From the NCBI RefSeq assembly GCF_024519285.1, contig NZ_JAMZCY010000002.1, positions 62,001 to 126,000 of the forward strand: 64,000 nt of DNA. The letters run 5' to 3'. Both the position numbers and the translations under genes were made by a program. How positions within the stretch are numbered: position 1 is the stretch's first letter; every line of letters begins with the position of its first letter. The notes below the pieces were generated by a model. The model saw nothing but the letters and a program-made list of their open reading frames with translations, ran no database searches and was not told the DNA's origin. This document shows, one piece after another, positions 53,357 through 62,571 of the stretch. The stretch comes from Cohnella sp. WQ 127256 (lineage in GTDB: Bacteria > Bacillota > Bacilli > Paenibacillales > Paenibacillaceae).

Positions 53357-54283
53357 TTGAGAAGCAGAAATGGATTTTTGGCGGAATTCAGAAAGAATGG
53401 CTCCTATTATGCGATGGCAGTTCCGGGATTATTGATCTTGTTTGCGTTTGCCTACCTCCCTTATCCGGGAATGATTATTGCCTTCAAAAATTTCAATCCG
53501 CTTAAGGGGATTTACGGAAGTGATTGGTCGGGCTTCGACAATTTTAAGTTTTTTCTCGATAACGGCGATTTTCTACGGATCACCTTTAATACCTTATGGA
53601 TCAATTTTAATTACATCCTGTGGGGTACCCTTCTAGCTATTACTTTTGCGTTAATGTTGAACGAAATTAAAAACGCAAAAATGAAGAAGTTTTTTCAAAG
53701 CGTAATGTTCCTGCCCTACTTCTTCTCCTTCGTTATCGTAGGGAAGCTGATCCTACTTCTCTTCAAAAATGAGCATGGCCTGGTTAACGAGCTCATCCAA
53801 TCCTTCAATGGCGAACCCGTTCAATGGTATATCGAAGCGGAGCATTGGGTGAAGATCATTGTCTCAACGAATATATGGAAAAACGTTGGCTACTCCGTAA
53901 TCATTTACCTTGCGGTCATTGCAGGGGTTGATGAGGAGATGCTAGAAGCCGCATCATTGGACGGGGCATCACGGATGCAGAAGATCAGATATATTTTGTT
54001 TCCTAATCTGGTTCCAACCCTCATTATCTTAACGTTACTCTCGATCGGTAGAATCTTCTTCGGAGATTTCGCGCTCATATACGCCATTGTTGAGAATAAC
54101 GGAATGCTCTATCCAACAACGGACGTTATTGATACCTACATTTATCGTTCCTTGATTAATGGCGGTCAAGAATACGGAATGATTACAGCAGTAGGCTTAT
54201 GCCAGTCCATTGTAGGCTTTATCGTAGTTATTGGAAGTAATTGGGCTGTGAAACGTTATGACAAAGACTATTCCTTATTTTGA
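53357..54283 (+). CDS. LplB-type sugar ABC permease
   Basis: The protein has about 308 residues, six membrane segments and the LplB-family features SYYAMAVPGLLILFAFAYLPYPGMIIAFKNF and EEMLEAASLDGASRMQKIRYILFPNL (EAA loop). The TTG at 53357 is favoured because AGGTGA ends 5 bases upstream, as in a full Shine-Dalgarno sequence; a GTG at 53348 lies inside that site. It forms a transporter with the next two genes and needs an ATPase from elsewhere. Confidence 0.9.
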   Translation: MRSRNGFLAEFRKNGSYYAMAVPGLLILFAFAYLPYPGMIIAFKNFNPLKGIYGSDWSGFDNFKFFLDNGDFLRITFNTLWINFNYILWGTLLAITFALMLNEIKNAKMKKFFQSVMFLPYFFSFVIVGKLILLLFKNEHGLVNELIQSFNGEPVQWYIEAEHWVKIIVSTNIWKNVGYSVIIYLAVIAGVDEEMLEAASLDGASRMQKIRYILFPNLVPTLIILTLLSIGRIFFGDFALIYAIVENNGMLYPTTDVIDTYIYRSLINGGQEYGMITAVGLCQSIVGFIVVIGSNWAVKRYDKDYSLF

Positions 54284-54309
54284 ATGCAGCTGAGCAGAGG
54301 TGAAGCCCT

Positions 54310-55185
54310 ATGAATCAAAGTAAAGCTTATAAAATCAGTTTCATGGATATTGCTATTTACTTCATCCTTATTGCCTTTTGCTTGGTGACTCTAGTTCCCT
54401 TTGCTTTGGCGATTATCGTCTCATTTTCTGATGAGAAATCCGTTGTGCTTCATGGCTATAGCTTTATTCCGGATAATTTTTCATTGTCAGCCTACAAGGT
54501 TATTTTTCAGGATGGTGTTGTCCTTGCCTCCTATAAAATAACGATCATTGTGACGATAGTAGGCACGATCTTCTCCCTCATCATCTCTTCCTTGCTGGGA
54601 TATATGATGTCGGTTTCCAAAGTCAAATATCGTAATGTTATAGCTTTCATCCTATTTATTCCGATCGTGTTCAGTGCGGGTCTTGTCCCCTGGTATTTGA
54701 ATGTGACGAATAATCTTCATTTGAAGAACACACTACTGGCCTATATTTTGCCGCTAGCCCTTAATCCTTTTAACGTGTTTCTATTGCGGAATTTTTACAA
54801 GAGCATTTCTCCCTCCTTATCTGAATCTGCTGAAATAGATGGAGCAGGGCCTTGGTATGTTTTCTATAAGATCATAACTCCGCTTTCGAAACCCATTATG
54901 GCAACGATTGGACTGTTCGCTTCCTTATCGTATTGGAACGACTTTACGATGCCTCTATGGCTTATAGACGACCGGAAGCTATTTTCCGTGCAGTATTTGC
55001 TTTATCGGATTAATACGATGGTTAAATACATCAGTACCCACTCCAATATTGCGAACGTAGGGCTTCCCTCAGAGACTCTAATATACGCATTGTTTCTCGT
55101 TGCGATTGGCCCCATTATCTTACTCTATCCTTACATTCAGAAATATTTTGTTAAGGGAATTATGATCGGTTCTATTAAAGGTTGA
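54310..55185 (+). CDS. YtcP/LplC-type sugar ABC permease
   Basis: The 291-residue second permease has six membrane segments and the EAA loop SESAEIDGAGPWYVFYKIITPLSKP near 174; it ends with KGIMIGSIKG typical of the subfamily. The ATG follows AGAGGTGA. It lies 27 bases after the LplB-like gene. Confidence 0.91.
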   Translation: MNQSKAYKISFMDIAIYFILIAFCLVTLVPFALAIIVSFSDEKSVVLHGYSFIPDNFSLSAYKVIFQDGVVLASYKITIIVTIVGTIFSLIISSLLGYMMSVSKVKYRNVIAFILFIPIVFSAGLVPWYLNVTNNLHLKNTLLAYILPLALNPFNVFLLRNFYKSISPSLSESAEIDGAGPWYVFYKIITPLSKPIMATIGLFASLSYWNDFTMPLWLIDDRKLFSVQYLLYRINTMVKYISTHSNIANVGLPSETLIYALFLVAIGPIILLYPYIQKYFVKGIMIGSIKG

Positions 55186-55236
55186 TGCCGGCTTTCCGGA
55201 CAACATATACTAATGAAGAGAAAAGGGAGCGAAAGT

Positions 55237-56799
55237 ATGAAGACTAGCAAAAGAATGTCATTCCGCATTGTGTTAGCTTTGGTATTGATAATGTCGTTAT
55301 TGGCAGGCTGCAGTAGTTCGAAAAACAATAACAAAAATCAAGGTAGCCCATCTACGGCCTCTGCACCGAACTCATCTTCGCCTGCAGACACTGCGGCGGA
55401 ATCATCTGAGCCGGCTAAAGAAGTGACGCTAAAAATCTTGTTTCCTGGAGATCCGCCGAAGGATTTAGATGCCGTCAACGATGCCATTGCTAAGAAGCTG
55501 AAGGCAGACGGATTAAATTTCAAGTTGGACTATACTTGGGCGCCATGGGATACGTATTGGAATAAACAAAGCTTAGTCGTCGCGGGTGGAGAGGGATTCG
55601 ATTTGACCTGGTCTCATATATCCAATCTGCCGCAAAGCGTAGCGAAGACCGTGCTGATGCCTATCGATGAATTTCTAGAAAGCGATGGACAGCAACTGAA
55701 GGAAAGCACACCTGATTATATGTGGAAGGGCGTTCAAATCGGAGGCAAAACTTATGCCATCCCACGTGTCGTTCCAACTGCGCAAAGCAATGATACGTAT
55801 CAGATCCGTGGAGATTTGCGCAAGAAATATCAATTGCCCGAGATCAAAACAATTGCGGATTTTGAGAAGTTTCTAGATGCCGTCAAAGCGGATGATCCAA
55901 CAATGTTACCCGTTTACGGCATAGACGGGCTTGTTCGGGAATATGCGTCGAGCTATTATACGAATGGAGATTTCTTTGCTAGCTCCTTCTATATCGACGT
56001 GAATGAACAACCGTTAAAGGTCAAAAATCTACTAGCTTCCGATGCATTCGAGCAAGTCATGAACAAAGCAAGAGAATGGTACAAGAAAGGCTACTTGGCC
56101 AAAGACCCTAGCTCAATTAATGGCGAGTTTGTAAAAGGGACAGTCGCAGCAGCGGGTTCAAACGTGCTCCGTCCAACTGAAACTATCGATGCATTGAAAT
56201 CTAATGTTCCCGAAGCGGAAATGGAATACGTGCAGTTCAATTCGGATAAGCCGAAATATATTTTTAGTTCGACTGATAACTTATTAGCTGTATTATCTAC
56301 GAGTAAGCATCCGAAAGAGGCGATTCAATTCGTCAACTGGATGCGGAGCAGTCAAGAGAACTATGATCTGTTCTCGCTTGGTGTACAGGATATCAACTAT
56401 AAAGCAGATGGTAACAGCGCTTCTTATGAAGGAATTGCCCCTGAGAAGCAATATTTACCGATTAGTTGGGCGTGGACGGATATGCGCTTTGCCAAGTTCA
56501 GCAAAAACATTACGCCGGATCAGCTTGATGTGATCAAAAAGTGGGATGAAAATGCAGTGAAAACCCCTTTGATCGGCTTCAGCATTGACTCAGAGCCAGT
56601 AAAGAATGAATTGGCTAAAGTAGATGCGATCCGAAAAGAATATGTGCTTTCCGCTGCTGTAGGTCCGGTGTCGAGTGGGATGGTTGACTTCTCTTCGGTC
56701 AAGGAAAAAATGTTGAAGCGTGTAGAAGAAGCTGGTATCGACAAGATCCTTGCGGAATATCAGAAGCAGCTAGATGCATACTTGGCTGCTCAGCAGTAG
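55237..56799 (+). CDS. LplA-type substrate-binding lipoprotein
   Basis: The 520-residue lipoprotein has a signal peptide ending in lipobox LLAGC and a Ser/Ala-rich linker. The binding domain has the LplA-like pattern DYTWAPWDTYWNKQSLVVAGGEGFDLTW near 105 and RQ-type hinge segments. The ATG at 55237 follows AAGGGAG; an in-frame ATG at 55213 would put extra residues before the signal peptide. The ligand is probably an oligosaccharide from a plant or cell-wall polymer, delivered under control of the YesM/YesN-like pair. Confidence 0.9.
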   Translation: MKTSKRMSFRIVLALVLIMSLLAGCSSSKNNNKNQGSPSTASAPNSSSPADTAAESSEPAKEVTLKILFPGDPPKDLDAVNDAIAKKLKADGLNFKLDYTWAPWDTYWNKQSLVVAGGEGFDLTWSHISNLPQSVAKTVLMPIDEFLESDGQQLKESTPDYMWKGVQIGGKTYAIPRVVPTAQSNDTYQIRGDLRKKYQLPEIKTIADFEKFLDAVKADDPTMLPVYGIDGLVREYASSYYTNGDFFASSFYIDVNEQPLKVKNLLASDAFEQVMNKAREWYKKGYLAKDPSSINGEFVKGTVAAAGSNVLRPTETIDALKSNVPEAEMEYVQFNSDKPKYIFSSTDNLLAVLSTSKHPKEAIQFVNWMRSSQENYDLFSLGVQDINYKADGNSASYEGIAPEKQYLPISWAWTDMRFAKFSKNITPDQLDVIKKWDENAVKTPLIGFSIDSEPVKNELAKVDAIRKEYVLSAAVGPVSSGMVDFSSVKEKMLKRVEEAGIDKILAEYQKQLDAYLAAQQ

Positions 56800-56828
56800 G
56801 GATGCCAATAAATCAGTATGAATAGACA

Positions 56829-56857
56829 GCAAGCGCTGACTGCAAAGTCAGCGCTTG
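56829..56857 (+). terminator. Hairpin after binding-protein gene
   Basis: CAAGCGCTGACT and AGTCAGCGCTTG form a 12-bp stem with a 5-base centre (GCAA plus one). The T run is short (TTGCTG), so it may stabilise mRNA rather than end transcription. Confidence 0.55.
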
Positions 56858-56970
56858 TTGCTGTGTATATAGACTGAAACGACCAAAAGGACTGTAGACA
56901 GTAGTGGTGAAATAAGGGTAACGTAGGAGGACGATGAAATGAATCTATACGAATTTATTCGGAGGTGTTA

Positions 56971-57882
56971 ATGTTCTCGATGAAAAAAAACCGACTAGGC
57001 TCTTCTGAGCTTATGGTCAGTGAAATCGGCCTCGGCTGTATGTCATTGGGTACGGATGAACGGAAGGCAGTAGCTCTCGTCCATGAAGCGTTAGACCGAG
57101 GCGTAAATTTGCTGGACACTGCCGATTTATATGACAGCGGTCTTAACGAGGAGTTTGTTGGCAAGGCAATCCAAGGGCGCCGCGATCACATCGTGCTAGC
57201 CACGAAAGCAGGCAATCGGCGCATTCCTGGGCAAGAGGGTTGGGTTTGGGATGCATCGAAAGAACATATCAAGTCGGCGGTTAAGGCTAGCTTGATTAGA
57301 CTGAATACGGATTATATCGACTTGTACCAGCTCCATGGGGGAATGATTGAGGATCCCATTGATGAAACGATAGAAGCATTTGAGGAATTGAAGCAAGAAG
57401 GTTTAATTAGGCAGTATGGGATTTCCTCTATAAGACCGAATGTGATTCGAGAATATGTTACCCGTTCTTCTATTATCAGTGTAATGAATCCCTATAGTAT
57501 CGTGGATCGACGCGCGGAAGAGGAAGTGCTACCGCTGCTTCAAGACCATGGAATAAGCATGGTTGCGAGAGGTCCCTTGGCTAGTGGGATACTTGCTGGG
57601 GATAGGAAGCTAACTAAAGGGTATTTGAATTACGACTTAGAGGATCTTCGGCATCTTAGGGAGCAATTGCAACGACTAGTGACGAGTGAGCGAAGCTTAT
57701 CGCAGCTGGCTATTCGTTATTCTCTCAGCAACCCAACCGTAGCCGCCGTTATACCGGGAGCGAGCTCTCGGGAACAGCTCATCCAGAACATAGATGCGGC
57801 GAACATCCCGATGCTGGTGGAGGAAGAAATACAGAAGATTCGCCGTCTGAGCAAGCCTAATCAATATGAGCTACACCGCTAG
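56971..57882 (+). CDS. Aldo/keto reductase
   Basis: An NADPH-dependent oxidoreductase of 303 residues with the AKR barrel: GLGCMSLG near 20, catalytic NLLDTADLYDSG (Asp and Tyr) near 49, KAG (Lys) near 76, and DYIDLYQLHGG, where the catalytic His is present. The cofactor segment is VIPGASSREQLIQNI. The ATG at 56971 is preceded by CGGAGG at 5 bases. It is a single gene; the physiological substrate is unknown. Confidence 0.9.
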   Translation: MFSMKKNRLGSSELMVSEIGLGCMSLGTDERKAVALVHEALDRGVNLLDTADLYDSGLNEEFVGKAIQGRRDHIVLATKAGNRRIPGQEGWVWDASKEHIKSAVKASLIRLNTDYIDLYQLHGGMIEDPIDETIEAFEELKQEGLIRQYGISSIRPNVIREYVTRSSIISVMNPYSIVDRRAEEEVLPLLQDHGISMVARGPLASGILAGDRKLTKGYLNYDLEDLRHLREQLQRLVTSERSLSQLAIRYSLSNPTVAAVIPGASSREQLIQNIDAANIPMLVEEEIQKIRRLSKPNQYELHR

Positions 57883-57907
57883 AGCTTTTACAAATGTGGA
57901 AGAATGG

Positions 57908-57936
57908 TTGAAAAGAGTCCGTCCTCGTGCTATATT
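57908..57936 (+). promoter_or_regulatory. SigA-like promoter
   Basis: TTGAAA and TATATT are separated by exactly 17 bases. A transcript from here would pass through the hairpin at 57959-58004 before reaching the gene at 58032. Confidence 0.5.
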
Positions 57937-57958
57937 TTTTCTATAATATTTAACACGG

Positions 57959-58008
57959 AAGCACCGTGCATGCAGAATTGTTCTTTTCTGCGTGCGCGGT
58001 GCTTTTTC
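57959..58008 (+). terminator. Terminator or leader attenuator
   Basis: AAGCACCGTGCATGCAGAA (57959-57977) pairs with TTCTGCGTGCGCGGTGCTT (57986-58004) with two mismatches, followed by TTT. It can end the aldo/keto reductase transcript, but it also lies between a promoter-like sequence and the next gene, so it may act as an attenuator. Confidence 0.7.
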
Positions 58009-58031
58009 GTGCAACCAAAGGAGGCAATATT

Positions 58032-58775
58032 ATGTACGCTCAGGTAAAGTCACCTGGAAAGAAAGTGACAGAGAAATGGTTGGATCAAGCCTTTGCCCCG
58101 CTGAAGGATTATTTGGAAAGGGAATATCCTGAGGAGAAGGATCAGATTATGGGATATCTGATGTTCATGGGGAACGAGGACAATAAGTTTCATTATAAAA
58201 ACAGCATAACGAGAAGCTACATCATATTTGATCAGGAGGGGGCAATCGTGCAGACCTGTGATTCGGCCTTACAGTATCAATTCGAAGAGATGTTTGGTCC
58301 TCGAGGGGAGTATGTGTCTTTAGAGTCTCGACGTCTACATCCGAATGTGACCCGTTGGATTGAGCAATCATTAGGTAAGCACGCTGCCAAATTTGGATTA
58401 GAAGTAGGCGTGTTTCTTCAGGAATTATGGGGACCCATTGTTAATTTTGATTTCAGTGATCTAAAGATTGGTTTTCCACTTTACAGAACTCGTGTGCCTT
58501 ACTGCCTCTATATATACCCTTCGGAGTTTCATTCCTTAATTGTCTTTCATTTCGTCGGGGATGAAATTGTTGAACGAAGATGTAACTCCAGCCAGTATTC
58601 GGATTATCTCCAAAGGGAACGTGAGTTGATGTTAGAGGATTGGCGAAACGTCGTCATTATTCGCGAAATGCTTGAACGGATCGATGGGCTAAGAAGAGAT
58701 CTGCCTATGCTGCTTCAGAACGCTAGTTTACGCGATCCCGCGTATGAGTTGAACCCTGCGCTGTTCTCGAAATAG
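58032..58775 (+). CDS. Conserved-looking protein of unknown function
   Basis: A 247-residue soluble protein that I do not recognise. It is rich in aromatic residues (YLMFMGNEDNKFHYKNSITRSYIIFD, PYCLYIYPSEFHSLIVFHFVGDE), has no signal peptide or membrane segment, and ends in a charged helical region. The ATG at 58032 is clear, with AAAGGAGG 7 bases upstream; the frame runs further 5' only through the leader hairpin. The good ribosome site and own promoter indicate a real gene. Confidence 0.65.
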   Translation: MYAQVKSPGKKVTEKWLDQAFAPLKDYLEREYPEEKDQIMGYLMFMGNEDNKFHYKNSITRSYIIFDQEGAIVQTCDSALQYQFEEMFGPRGEYVSLESRRLHPNVTRWIEQSLGKHAAKFGLEVGVFLQELWGPIVNFDFSDLKIGFPLYRTRVPYCLYIYPSEFHSLIVFHFVGDEIVERRCNSSQYSDYLQRERELMLEDWRNVVIIREMLERIDGLRRDLPMLLQNASLRDPAYELNPALFSK

Positions 58776-58912
58776 GCTAAGTCAGAGGCAGAAGATTAAG
58801 TCGCTGCTCCTAATTTCATTATGGCAGAATCATTTTTCCGGTCAGGAATACTCCCTGTAGAATTAACCCAAACCCATCAATACTGCTAAGGTCCCCTATT
58901 GTAAGGAAAACG

Positions 58913-59014
58913 AAGGCAGTTTTTTGGCCTTGGTGAACCAAATGTAACTGTGGCGGCTAAATAAAGGCAGTTTTTTGGCCTTGGTGAACCAAACGCAACT
59001 GTTGCGGCTAAATG
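58913..59014. repeat. Two tandem 51-bp repeats plus partial third
   Basis: Two units beginning AAGGCAGTTTTTTGGCC follow each other head to tail (58913-58963 and 58964-59014) with about five differences; a third start (AAGGCTTGG) follows. Each contains the small palindrome TTGGTGAACCAA. The rest of 58776-59113 contains no gene. Confidence 0.85.
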
Positions 59015-59113
59015 AAGGCTTGGTTTGTTTACAGATTTCGCACCTCCTCAGTCCATTAACTGAGGAGTATTACCTTCAGTGCTGAATCAAATCTGCCATG
59101 TTCTTGCAGCCTT

Positions 59114-60412
59114 TTAGGAAATATAAACACGTTCAACTCGACTTCCGATGCGACTCACGATTTCATTGGTTACTGTTCCACATCGTTTGGCGATCTGGCC
59201 CGCTGTGATGATTTCCATTCCATCCTGTCCAATTATCGTTACTACATCTCCTTGGTTAACCCCATCTATAGAAGTGACATCTACGATAAATTGATCCATA
59301 CAAATGCTTCCCTTGATACTCGCTCGTTGACCGTGGATAAGTACGTACCCACCCTGATCAGCTAAAGTATTCGGAACGCCATCAGCATAACCGATGGACA
59401 CTGTTGCAATCCGAACATCCTGATCTGGAATAAACTTATGTCCATATCCGATCGGACAACGAGCGTGTATGTCTTTGACTTGTGTGACCGTAGCCTTGAG
59501 TGAAAGGACAGGTCGCAGTGTGACTTGTGCTGCCGTTTGATCATAATCATTGCTGAGCAAGCCATATAGCGCAATACCAGGGCGCACTAAATCGTGTTCA
59601 AGAGTCGGATAATTCAATATTCCGTAGCTGCTCTGGATGTGGACGACACCGGGATTATATCCTGCTGACTTAATGTGATGAATCACGCTGTTGAAATTGT
59701 CCACTTGCCTATTCGTAAATGCGATATCCTCATGAACAAGTCGGTCGGATACGGACAAGTGACTGAATGTGCCCGTCACTTGCAAATACTTGTACTCATA
59801 ACAGGAAAGGATTTCGGTGGTGTTCTGATAAGGCTCACCAATACGATTCATGCCGGTATCAATCTTCACATGTACCTTCAGCTTACGTTGGCATTCCTCA
59901 AGTACTCGTCCATATTGTGCGCTGACAATCGTCTGAGTTAGCTTATAGCGAGATAAGTCATATACACGGTCAGGTGAAGTATAGCTTAAGATTAGAAGTT
60001 CGCCTTTGACCCCCTGCTTACGTAACTGAATCCCTTCATCGATCTCGGCGACCGCAAAATGGTTAACAGCTATCCGATTAAGAAACTGCGCTACCTTTAC
60101 GCTTCCGTGACCATAAGCATTTGCTTTGACTACCGCCATTATGACAGAGGGAGAGGGAAGCACCCGCTTTAACTCCAACAAATTATGCTGCAAGTGATTC
60201 AGGTTAACTTCTGCCCAAGCCCGATGAGAAGTAGGAGCTTTGTAAGTGGTTCTGTTCCTGAATAGGTTTATTCGAATCACACGCTTAGCTAATAGAACGG
60301 AAAGTAGAGTAACGACTATATAGAGTAAGAGACTATTCGAAATGAGGGGTGTGACAAGTAAGGCGGCCATCAGCTTAAACAAATCAATAGGATAACTATT
60401 GTGCTGATTCAC
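59114..60412 (-). CDS. vanT: VanT-like serine/alanine racemase with reduced membrane domain
   Basis: The 432-residue PLP enzyme converts L-Ser or L-Ala to the D-form. Residues 64-432 are a full alanine-racemase fold: PLP lysine in VVKANAYGHG (Lys96), KIDTGMNRIG, IGYGHKF with the catalytic Tyr, and SICMDQF. VanT proteins normally carry about 300 residues of acyltransferase-3-like membrane domain first. Here only the opening motif YPIDLFKLMAALLV and one last membrane segment (NSLLLYIVVTLLSVLLA) remain, as if the middle had been deleted. The GTG start overlaps the stop of the peptidase gene (4 bases). With the ligase and VanXY it forms a D-Ser pathway; racemase specificity for Ser or Ala is open. 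Confidence 0.85.
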   Translation of the reverse strand: MNQHNSYPIDLFKLMAALLVTPLISNSLLLYIVVTLLSVLLAKRVIRINLFRNRTTYKAPTSHRAWAEVNLNHLQHNLLELKRVLPSPSVIMAVVKANAYGHGSVKVAQFLNRIAVNHFAVAEIDEGIQLRKQGVKGELLILSYTSPDRVYDLSRYKLTQTIVSAQYGRVLEECQRKLKVHVKIDTGMNRIGEPYQNTTEILSCYEYKYLQVTGTFSHLSVSDRLVHEDIAFTNRQVDNFNSVIHHIKSAGYNPGVVHIQSSYGILNYPTLEHDLVRPGIALYGLLSNDYDQTAAQVTLRPVLSLKATVTQVKDIHARCPIGYGHKFIPDQDVRIATVSIGYADGVPNTLADQGGYVLIHGQRASIKGSICMDQFIVDVTSIDGVNQGDVVTIIGQDGMEIITAGQIAKRCGTVTNEIVSRIGSRVERVYIS

Positions 60413-61212
60413 TGGGACCCCTGCTCTTGTTCATGGAACATCGTAATAATAAATCCATCGCTATTATTGCCAGACCACTCATACTTGGAATCACTCTTAA
60501 TCGGTAACCAGGTCTCGATATCCTCAGCACGAATATAGTAAATCTCAATGTATTGATTGTTCATCTTTGTGTGCAGGTGGGAGCCCCCAAAAGGAAATTG
60601 TTTCAAAAACATAATATATTCTTCTAAACACAGCTCATGCTGTTCCATCAAAATAGAGTGCGGAACTCCAACATAGCGGTAATGCCATGGCTCACATGCG
60701 ATGTTCGTTATGTGCTCCTTACCTTCTTGATATCTTTGGATAAAGCCGTATTCAGCAGCGAGCTGCTTGAATGAGGCATATATACCATGGTCGGGGAAGG
60801 AGGGACAAAGGTAATCTACATCCTCAAGCAATTGTCCAACATCAACGGCTAGTCCGGTTTGGTGTTCACTTTCACCCGGCCGGGCGACATAGCTTGCGGT
60901 AAACTCGGCTCCATGATCTAGGAGGGAAGTGTCATAAATATGCTTCTGCTGCTCCTGAGAGCGATAACCACTCACCACTCCAATATTTTCGAGGGCATGG
61001 CAAGCTTCAAGTAAAGAAGCCAACTGCTGTAAGCAGGTCTGATTCAAGCGCAACTCTTGTTCTTCTGTACCTGCCTGTTGAATTGTCGTAAGGGGTACAA
61101 GGCGACAATCCTGAAGGGACGTCACTACCGGATTTGTTTGATTAACCAACACTAATTGCCCGCTGTGGATCATATCGGGATGAAGCCTGATTACAGGGTT
61201 TGTATGTTTCAT
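60409..61212 (-). CDS. vanXY: VanXY-type D,D-dipeptidase/carboxypeptidase
   Basis: A 267-residue zinc peptidase of the VanY/VanXY family that removes D-Ala from D-Ala-D-Ala dipeptide or pentapeptide. The core shows VSGYRSQEQQKHIYD near 100, zinc ligands in ESEHQTGLAVDV (His and Asp, near 137) and EPWHYRYVG (catalytic Glu and third ligand His, near 188). No signal peptide or membrane anchor is visible, which fits cytoplasmic VanXY rather than membrane VanY. The C-terminal 60 residues are an extra domain. Its start overlaps the ligase stop by 4 bases. Confidence 0.88.
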   Translation of the reverse strand: MKHTNPVIRLHPDMIHSGQLVLVNQTNPVVTSLQDCRLVPLTTIQQAGTEEQELRLNQTCLQQLASLLEACHALENIGVVSGYRSQEQQKHIYDTSLLDHGAEFTASYVARPGESEHQTGLAVDVGQLLEDVDYLCPSFPDHGIYASFKQLAAEYGFIQRYQEGKEHITNIACEPWHYRYVGVPHSILMEQHELCLEEYIMFLKQFPFGGSHLHTKMNNQYIEIYYIRAEDIETWLPIKSDSKYEWSGNNSDGFIITMFHEQEQGSQ

Positions 61213-62270
61213 CCGTGTGTCTCCCGCGCAACGGCTAGCTCGATAAGCTTGTCCATTAACTGGGGATACGAAATATCGCTATGACCCATCATGTTCGGAT
61301 ATCGGCTTGAAGCCGTGAATCCTGGCATCGTATTAACTTCATTAAATACGATTCGCCCATCCTCCGTCAGGAACATATCCACCCGCGCAAGACCTGTACA
61401 ACCGAGCGTTTTGTAGATCAGCAGAGCTGACTCCTTCACCTTAATTGCTATGTCAGCATTAATTCGCGCAGGAAGGTGGATCTTCGAAGATCGTAACGAG
61501 TATTTTTCTTCAAAGTCAAAAAACGCACCCGTTAGTTCAATCTCATCAATCTCAGCGATGAGCGGGTCTGATTGCCCTAATACCGCACAGCCGACTTCAA
61601 ATCCATGTACGTTTTGCTCAATAATGACCTTGCGGTCATGTAAGAATGCATCGCGAATGCCATTCTTTAACTCTAATTTGTTATGTGCTTTCGTAATGCC
61701 GAAGGAAGAGCCTGATTTGGCTGGTTTAATGTATAAGGGGAAGCCTAACTTCTCAGTATCTCTGATAGCTAGATCAAGGTCATCCCCCACAAATACCGTA
61801 ACAGAAGGGGCTGTTTCAATGCCCGCAAGTCGAACTAACTGACTAGCTATCCCCTTATCCATACTGATTGCGGAGGATAAAGTATCACAACCGACGAAGG
61901 GGATTCCGGAAAGCTCTAGCAAGCCTTGAACGGTTCCATCCTCTCCGTTCTTACCATGAAGAACAGGAAAGACAACGTCCACGGCCGTAGTACGATATTC
62001 TGTGCCAATGAGTTCAATTACTCCAGCTGTACTCCTGCTAGGAGAGATAAAGGCTGGAATGCAGCTAGAATGTGTATGCCAGCTGTCATTGCGTATATCT
62101 TCCGTTTTCCCATTGTATCTCAGCCATGATCCTTCTCTGGTAATGCCAATTAGAATAACATCATATTTACTACGATCTACATGGTCGATTACGGAAGCGG
62201 CCGATTGTAAAGATACCTTATATTCAGTGGAGCAACCGCCGAATAGTACAGCTACATTAATTATTGTCAT
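61209..62270 (-). CDS. VanC/VanG-type D-alanine--D-serine ligase
   Basis: The 353-residue ATP-grasp ligase joins D-Ala to a second D-amino acid for the peptidoglycan stem. It has the Ddl fold (LFGGCSTEYKVSLQSA at 9-24, FPVLHGKNGEDGTVQG near 100, KPAKSGSSFGITK near 175, NEVNTMPGFT near 314). The TEY-VSLQSA start and the segment EIELTGAFFDFEEKYSLRSSKI resemble VanG and VanE/C ligases, which prefer D-Ser, more than housekeeping Ddl (EHEVS). The ATG follows AGGGGG. The operon order ligase-VanXY-VanT equals that of vanC/E/L-type clusters. No VanR/VanS pair is nearby; a divergent MocR regulator takes that place. D-Ala-D-Ala specificity cannot be excluded by eye. Confidence 0.85.
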   Translation of the reverse strand: MTIINVAVLFGGCSTEYKVSLQSAASVIDHVDRSKYDVILIGITREGSWLRYNGKTEDIRNDSWHTHSSCIPAFISPSRSTAGVIELIGTEYRTTAVDVVFPVLHGKNGEDGTVQGLLELSGIPFVGCDTLSSAISMDKGIASQLVRLAGIETAPSVTVFVGDDLDLAIRDTEKLGFPLYIKPAKSGSSFGITKAHNKLELKNGIRDAFLHDRKVIIEQNVHGFEVGCAVLGQSDPLIAEIDEIELTGAFFDFEEKYSLRSSKIHLPARINADIAIKVKESALLIYKTLGCTGLARVDMFLTEDGRIVFNEVNTMPGFTASSRYPNMMGHSDISYPQLMDKLIELAVARETHG

Positions 62271-62348
62271 CGTTAAATCCCCCTGTTCCCTGTTGAGAGT
62301 ATAGAATGAATTGTAAGGAACAGAGTTAAAGCAATTGACAAGAAAAGG

Positions 62349-62362
62349 TTAAGAATTCTTAA
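62349..62362. promoter_or_regulatory. 14-bp palindrome upstream of ligase operon
   Basis: TTAAGAATTCTTAA is a perfect palindrome about 80 bases upstream of the ligase start. On the minus strand a TTGTCA follows closely and could be a -35 box. It may be an operator for the van-like operon. Confidence 0.35.
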
Positions 62363-62476
62363 AAATCTATGAATAATCATAAACGAAAACAATTGGTGAA
62401 ATACCGGCTCCAAGTTTGTCACTCATAATTACTTGCGCATGCATTGAAACATTTCTTTTCTACTATCAAAATCCTA

Positions 62477-62506
62477 TTGCTGAAATCTTCAATCAAACCT
62501 TATAAT
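62477..62506 (+). promoter_or_regulatory. SigA-like promoter of MocR gene
   Basis: TTGCTG and TATAAT are 18 bases apart, 66 bases before the ATG. Just downstream, GACC and GGTC around CTATAAGT (62512-62530 region) may be a regulator site; ATAAGTGG-like motifs are known for MocR proteins. Confidence 0.55.
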
Positions 62507-62571
62507 GAAACTGACCTTCTATAAGTGGTCGTTTTTATATATTTCAAAAAGACAGTAGTGCGAGGGACTCT

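Noticed and set aside
58913..59014. CRISPR array
   Set aside because: Units are directly adjacent with no spacers, and no cas genes are in the window.
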